Shown: positions 35,890-37,228 of the stretch, one piece after another
Layout of the letters: each line of letters starts with the position of its first letter
Numbering within the stretch: the first letter of the stretch is position 1
Assembly: GCA_037447655.1 (NCBI GenBank)
Contig: JBBHKE010002307.1
Coordinates: forward strand, 1 to 37,228
DNA from: Zygnema cylindricum
Taxonomy: Eukaryota > Streptophyta > Zygnematophyceae > Zygnematales > Zygnemataceae
Direction of reading: 5' to 3'
Length of the DNA: 37,228 nt
Translations under genes and position numbers: made by a program
The notes under the pieces: generated by a model
Seen by the model: only the letters and a program-made list of their open reading frames with translations
Told to the model about the DNA's origin: nothing
Databases searched by the model: none

Positions 35890-36120
35890 TGGTAAGGCAG
35901 TTTATATTTCGGGTACACTTGTTTTTCTTTTTTGAGTGCTTTTGTTCTTTTCCATGTCTTTTGTTCCCATGTACTTGTTTGTGTGTTAGTTTCCGCGCCA
36001 CTTTTTTTCCTTTTGGTTTGTTCCATCCGCTTGTGGGTTTTCAGCTCCATTTTTTTTTTTTGCCTTACATTTATTGTTTCGGCGTACGCGATGGTTTACC
36101 ATCGGGCTTTGATAATATAT
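35890..36120 (+). mobile_element. Possible non-LTR retrotransposon 3' tail
   Basis: T-rich sequence ending in GATGGTTTACCATC, then TTTGATAATATATATG. It resembles the 3' tail at 23700-23890 (T-rich, then GATGGTTTTACCATC, then an A/T-rich end). There is no coding part. Similarity is limited to composition and the hairpin. Confidence 0.3.
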
Positions 36121-36205
36121 ATGTATATATTTGTAAACCAAGCAAATGGGCAAAGTCCCCACAAAAAGAACGAGAGCGAGAAGTACTTGAAGGTTTATAG
36201 GCTTA

Positions 36206-36260
36206 AACCCTAAAACATATTAAAAAACCCTAAAAAACCTTAAAAAACCCCAAAAAAACC
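36206..36260 (+). repeat. Short CCCTAAA-like stretch
   Basis: Several spaced AACCCTAAAA, AACCTTAAAA and ACCCCAAAAA units. It is reminiscent of the complement of the plant telomere repeat TTTAGGG, but irregular and short. Confidence 0.4.
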
Positions 36261-37228
36261 ATTTTAGTACAAGGAATCAAAAAACGAAAGGCAAAAACGA
36301 AACTGAAAAACGGAACCAAGAAATAGTATTTAAGATATTAACTCTAATTCTTGAACCAATAGACTCGCTTCTTTGAAAGTGAAGTAGTTTTGATATAGTT
36401 TACGCTCGAAAACCACGAAAAAGAGTCTTAATAAAAAAGAAAAAAAAAAGAGACAAAAATCGAAAATTTGTAAAAGAGTCTTAATAATCGTTTTTACAGT
36501 CCAAATGACATGGATAGTTGTGAATCGCCAAAATTATGAAAGTTAAAAAAAAGTTAAACAAGTATTCATTATTATGACACTATTTTATGTTTAGATGGTA
36601 AAAAGAATTAAGGCAAAAAAAGAGAGACAAATAGTTTTACTGATGCTAACAAGGATTCGAAGTAAAAATAGTAATTTCGTATGAATCACATAAAACCAAC
36701 AATTAAAAAAAGCTTAATTATTTTTAAGGCAATACTCTTACTTACATAAAAATCGTAATTATTGTGTTTTAAGTTTTTCAAAAATTCGATAAAAAATACA
36801 ACACTTCCATTTTTTTTTTTTTTTTGTGAGTGATTGTCAATCAATGAGATAGATTGACATCACTTTTTCTTCATTGAGCTAAAAAGTATTTTTATATTTC
36901 AATAAATAAAACAATATAAAAAAATACGATGATAAAAATATAAAATAATTCTATAATAAAAATATAAAATAATACGATAATAAACAACATTTTTCTGATT
37001 CTTGATAAGATACACTGATGGCAATTACAAAAAATCAATAACATTCTAACACACATAAAAATAGAAACAAGTTAGAAATTAGTCTAAAATATAACATTTC
37101 AGCAAAGAAAATAATTATTTTTTCACTTTTATTTCGTGAAATTATTCAACAATTTTGGATGTTTTGTGTGAAAAAAAACAACAAAAAAATGTAATTAAAA
37201 AAATTCTCTAAAAGTTGAAACCGAGCCA

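Larger units (their letters stand above)
33874..37228. other. AT-rich intergenic region, no gene recognised
   Basis: Contains homopolymer runs (a T run of more than 30 at about 34684-34717) and short open frames without motifs. Two small repeats and a possible retroelement tail are listed separately. I see no tRNA, rRNA or conserved coding segment. Confidence 0.5.

Overview
The window looks like nuclear DNA of a land plant or close streptophyte relative, probably not a flowering plant. The one gene that clearly resembles a host gene is a nine-exon gene for a plastid-targeted bacterial-type translation initiation factor IF3. Around it lie decayed Ty1/copia LTR retrotransposons, a non-LTR reverse-transcriptase fossil, small DNA transposons and long simple-sequence arrays. 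No prokaryotic operon, CRISPR array or intact viral genome is present. The species assignment is inference.

Layout. 1-3500: low-complexity DNA, with a TTTTGTC-type minisatellite (about 395-1016), a CT tract, a 1.67-kb array of the heptamer GATCCTC/GATCCAC (1441-3113) and a poly(T) tract. 3503 to at least 6350: copia element E1 on the minus strand, cut off at the start of its reverse transcriptase. 6687-7190: a 285-bp tandem duplication carrying two tRNA-like sequences. 7394-7545: the end of an LTR related to E1's, on the plus strand. 7546-23890: a nested insertion stack. 23908-25540: GTAC-rich spacer, a MITE and the IF3 promoter. 25541-33212: the IF3 gene, with pyrimidine-rich introns and a second copy of the same MITE in intron 6. 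33213-37228: AT-rich DNA with no recognised gene.

The stack can be read from junctions and target-site duplications. A non-LTR (R2-like) RT element occupies 7546-9369 and resumes at 23233. It is split by solo LTR-A (9370-9698 and 22575-23228). LTR-A is split by copia element E3 (plus strand, 9699-22569; flanks TAAGG/CAAGG). The 5' LTR of E3 was hit twice. One hit is solo LTR-B (10112-10777 and 17112-17334; duplication GTGTA), itself split by full-length copia element E2 (minus strand, 10778-17106; duplication TAAAG). The other is an 881-bp hAT-like element (17499-18379; 8-bp duplication GAAAACTG). Removing the insertions gives LTR lengths that agree: about 840 vs 847 bp for E3, and about 983, 960 and 979 bp for LTR-A and the two E2 LTRs.

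The most unusual observation is that E1, E2 and E3 all carry, just after the 5' LTR, a primer-binding site resembling the complement of the anticodon-arm region of initiator tRNA-Met (the half-tRNA priming known from Drosophila copia). In each, the Gag reading frame appears to begin inside that site, at the triplet opposite the CAU anticodon. Related LTRs also carry tRNA-like sequences in antisense orientation. All three elements are broken by stops, frameshifts or deletions. The IF3 gene, as given, has two opposite single-base frame breaks (exons 4 and 5) and a poor splice donor after exon 8, so it is either a decaying copy or affected by assembly errors.
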